NCBI GenBank assembly: GCA_963755075.1
Contig: CAVWKL010000238.1
Location: forward strand, 1 to 6,418
DNA: 6,418 nt
Source: Roseiarcus sp963755075
Lineage (GTDB): Bacteria; Pseudomonadota; Alphaproteobacteria; Rhizobiales; Beijerinckiaceae
Direction: 5' to 3'
The notes below the pieces were generated by a model, which searched no databases, was not told where the DNA came from, and was given only the letters and a program-made list of their open reading frames with translations. The position numbers were made by a program, and so were the translations under genes. Within the stretch, counting starts at the first letter, position 1. The number at the start of each line of letters is the position of its first letter. Shown piece after piece: positions 5,775 through 6,418 of the stretch.

Positions 5775-6418
5775 GAGGCGGCCCTCCGCGCTGCGGCGAT
5801 CGCTGCATCGAGATGGCCGACCAGCACGCGTCGGATGGCCTCGGCCTCGTCGGGGCCGATTTCGGCCCAGCTCATGCGGCGCATCGCCACGCGTCGGGCG
5901 AGGCGAAAGTAGAGGACCTGGCCGAGCATCGCCAGCGTGGCGAGCCGGGTCTCGACGCTGTCGGCCTCGGCGCCGGTCGCCGCCGCCCAGATGGCGCAAA
6001 CCCGCTCGTGCAAGGGCGCGAAGGCGCCGGCGTAGAAGCGCTCGAAGGCGGCCGAGGGTTCGAATTGCTCGCGCAGGACGAAGCGGGCGATCGCCTGCGC
6101 GTCGGGGCTGACGACGATGAAGCGAATGATGGCTTCGATCGCTTGCGCCAGACGCGTCCGCGCCGCCGCCGGCGTCAGACGCGCAAACTCCGCCGCCTCG
6201 CTCGTCGCCGGCCCCAGCGTCGCGCGGATCGTCGCCGCGACGTGGTCGGCGCAGGCGAGCCGTAGCCCTTCCTTGCCGCCGAAGTGATAGGCGATGCTGG
6301 CGACGTTGGTCCCCGCCGCGGCGGCGATCGCGCGCGTCGAGGCGGCGTCGAAGCCGCGGGCGCCGAAGAGATCGAGGCCGACGCGCACCAGCGCGGCGCG
6401 GGTGGCCTCGCCGCGCGC
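5771..6418 (-). CDS. TetR-family transcriptional regulator, CecR-like (5' end outside window)
   Basis: The frame is open to the right edge, so the start lies outside; 215 residues are visible and probably only a few N-terminal ones are missing. A GTG at 6388 lies inside the first helix of the TetR domain and is not the likely start, because in-frame TetR-like sequence (ATRAALVRVGLDLF) continues above it. The helix-turn-helix is STRAIAAAAGTNVASIAYHF followed by GGKEGL, the wording found in the CecR (YbiH) group. The C-terminal ligand domain has FVLREQFEPSAAFERFY and MLGQVLYFRLARRVAMRRMSW, like the CecR C-terminal domain (DUF1956). In E. coli, CecR represses the neighbouring ybhGFSR transporter genes and affects sensitivity to cefoperazone and chloramphenicol. 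Here the gene leads a matching operon, so local autoregulated repression is inferred. The operator should lie to the right of the window. The stop overlaps the next start by 4 bp. Confidence 0.92.
   Translation of the reverse strand, partial: ARGEATRAALVRVGLDLFGARGFDAASTRAIAAAAGTNVASIAYHFGGKEGLRLACADHVAATIRATLGPATSEAAEFARLTPAAARTRLAQAIEAIIRFIVVSPDAQAIARFVLREQFEPSAAFERFYAGAFAPLHERVCAIWAAATGAEADSVETRLATLAMLGQVLYFRLARRVAMRRMSWAEIGPDEAEAIRRVLVGHLDAAIAAARRAAS

Noticed and set aside
4878..5912. A 344-codon plus-strand open frame opposite the HlyD-like gene
   Set aside because: It mirrors the third-position GC bias of the real gene on the minus strand. The HlyD-like motifs and overlap starts lie on the minus strand only.

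Overview
The window is GC-rich, densely coded bacterial chromosome, almost certainly from an alphaproteobacterium. The lptC-lptA-lptB order, the N-terminally extended LptB and the gene content fit the Hyphomicrobiales (rhizobia, methanotroph and Beijerinckia-like groups). The genus cannot be fixed from sequence reading alone. No CRISPR array, insertion sequence or prophage gene was seen.

Left part (1-2040, minus strand): the LPS-transport genes lptC (1303-2040), lptA (671-1306) and lptB (1-633, cut by the left edge) form an operon. LptC is the inner-membrane bitopic protein, LptA the periplasmic bridge and LptB the cytoplasmic ATPase. Together with LptF/G and LptD/E, encoded elsewhere, they move lipopolysaccharide to the outer membrane. 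The lptC stop and lptA start share an ATGA overlap.

Middle (2041-2752): the 152-bp gap 2041-2192 holds the divergent promoters of lptC (leftward) and of a plus-strand tRNA gene with a CAU anticodon (2193-2268). The tRNA resembles tRNA-Ile2 (lysidine-modified) more than elongator tRNA-Met. About 126 bp with no recognisable feature follow (2269-2394). After that comes a decayed plus-strand fragment of an HD-GYP (cyclic-di-GMP phosphodiesterase-type) gene at about 2395-2735. It carries a frameshift, an in-frame stop and a ruined GYP motif.

Right part (2753-6418, minus strand): a four-gene operon encodes a TetR/CecR-type repressor (cut by the right edge), a HlyD-like membrane-fusion lipoprotein, an ABC ATPase and an ABC-2 permease. 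Each junction is a 4-bp GTGA or ATGA overlap, so translation is very likely coupled. The gene order matches the E. coli cecR-ybhGFSR efflux locus in reduced form, with a single-domain ATPase and one permease instead of two.

No undescribed system is obvious. The most informative unexpected item is the HD-GYP relic between the tRNA and the efflux operon. Secondary points are the tRNA identity, the reduced efflux operon, an alternating hairpin near the start of lptC and a low-complexity insert in LptA.
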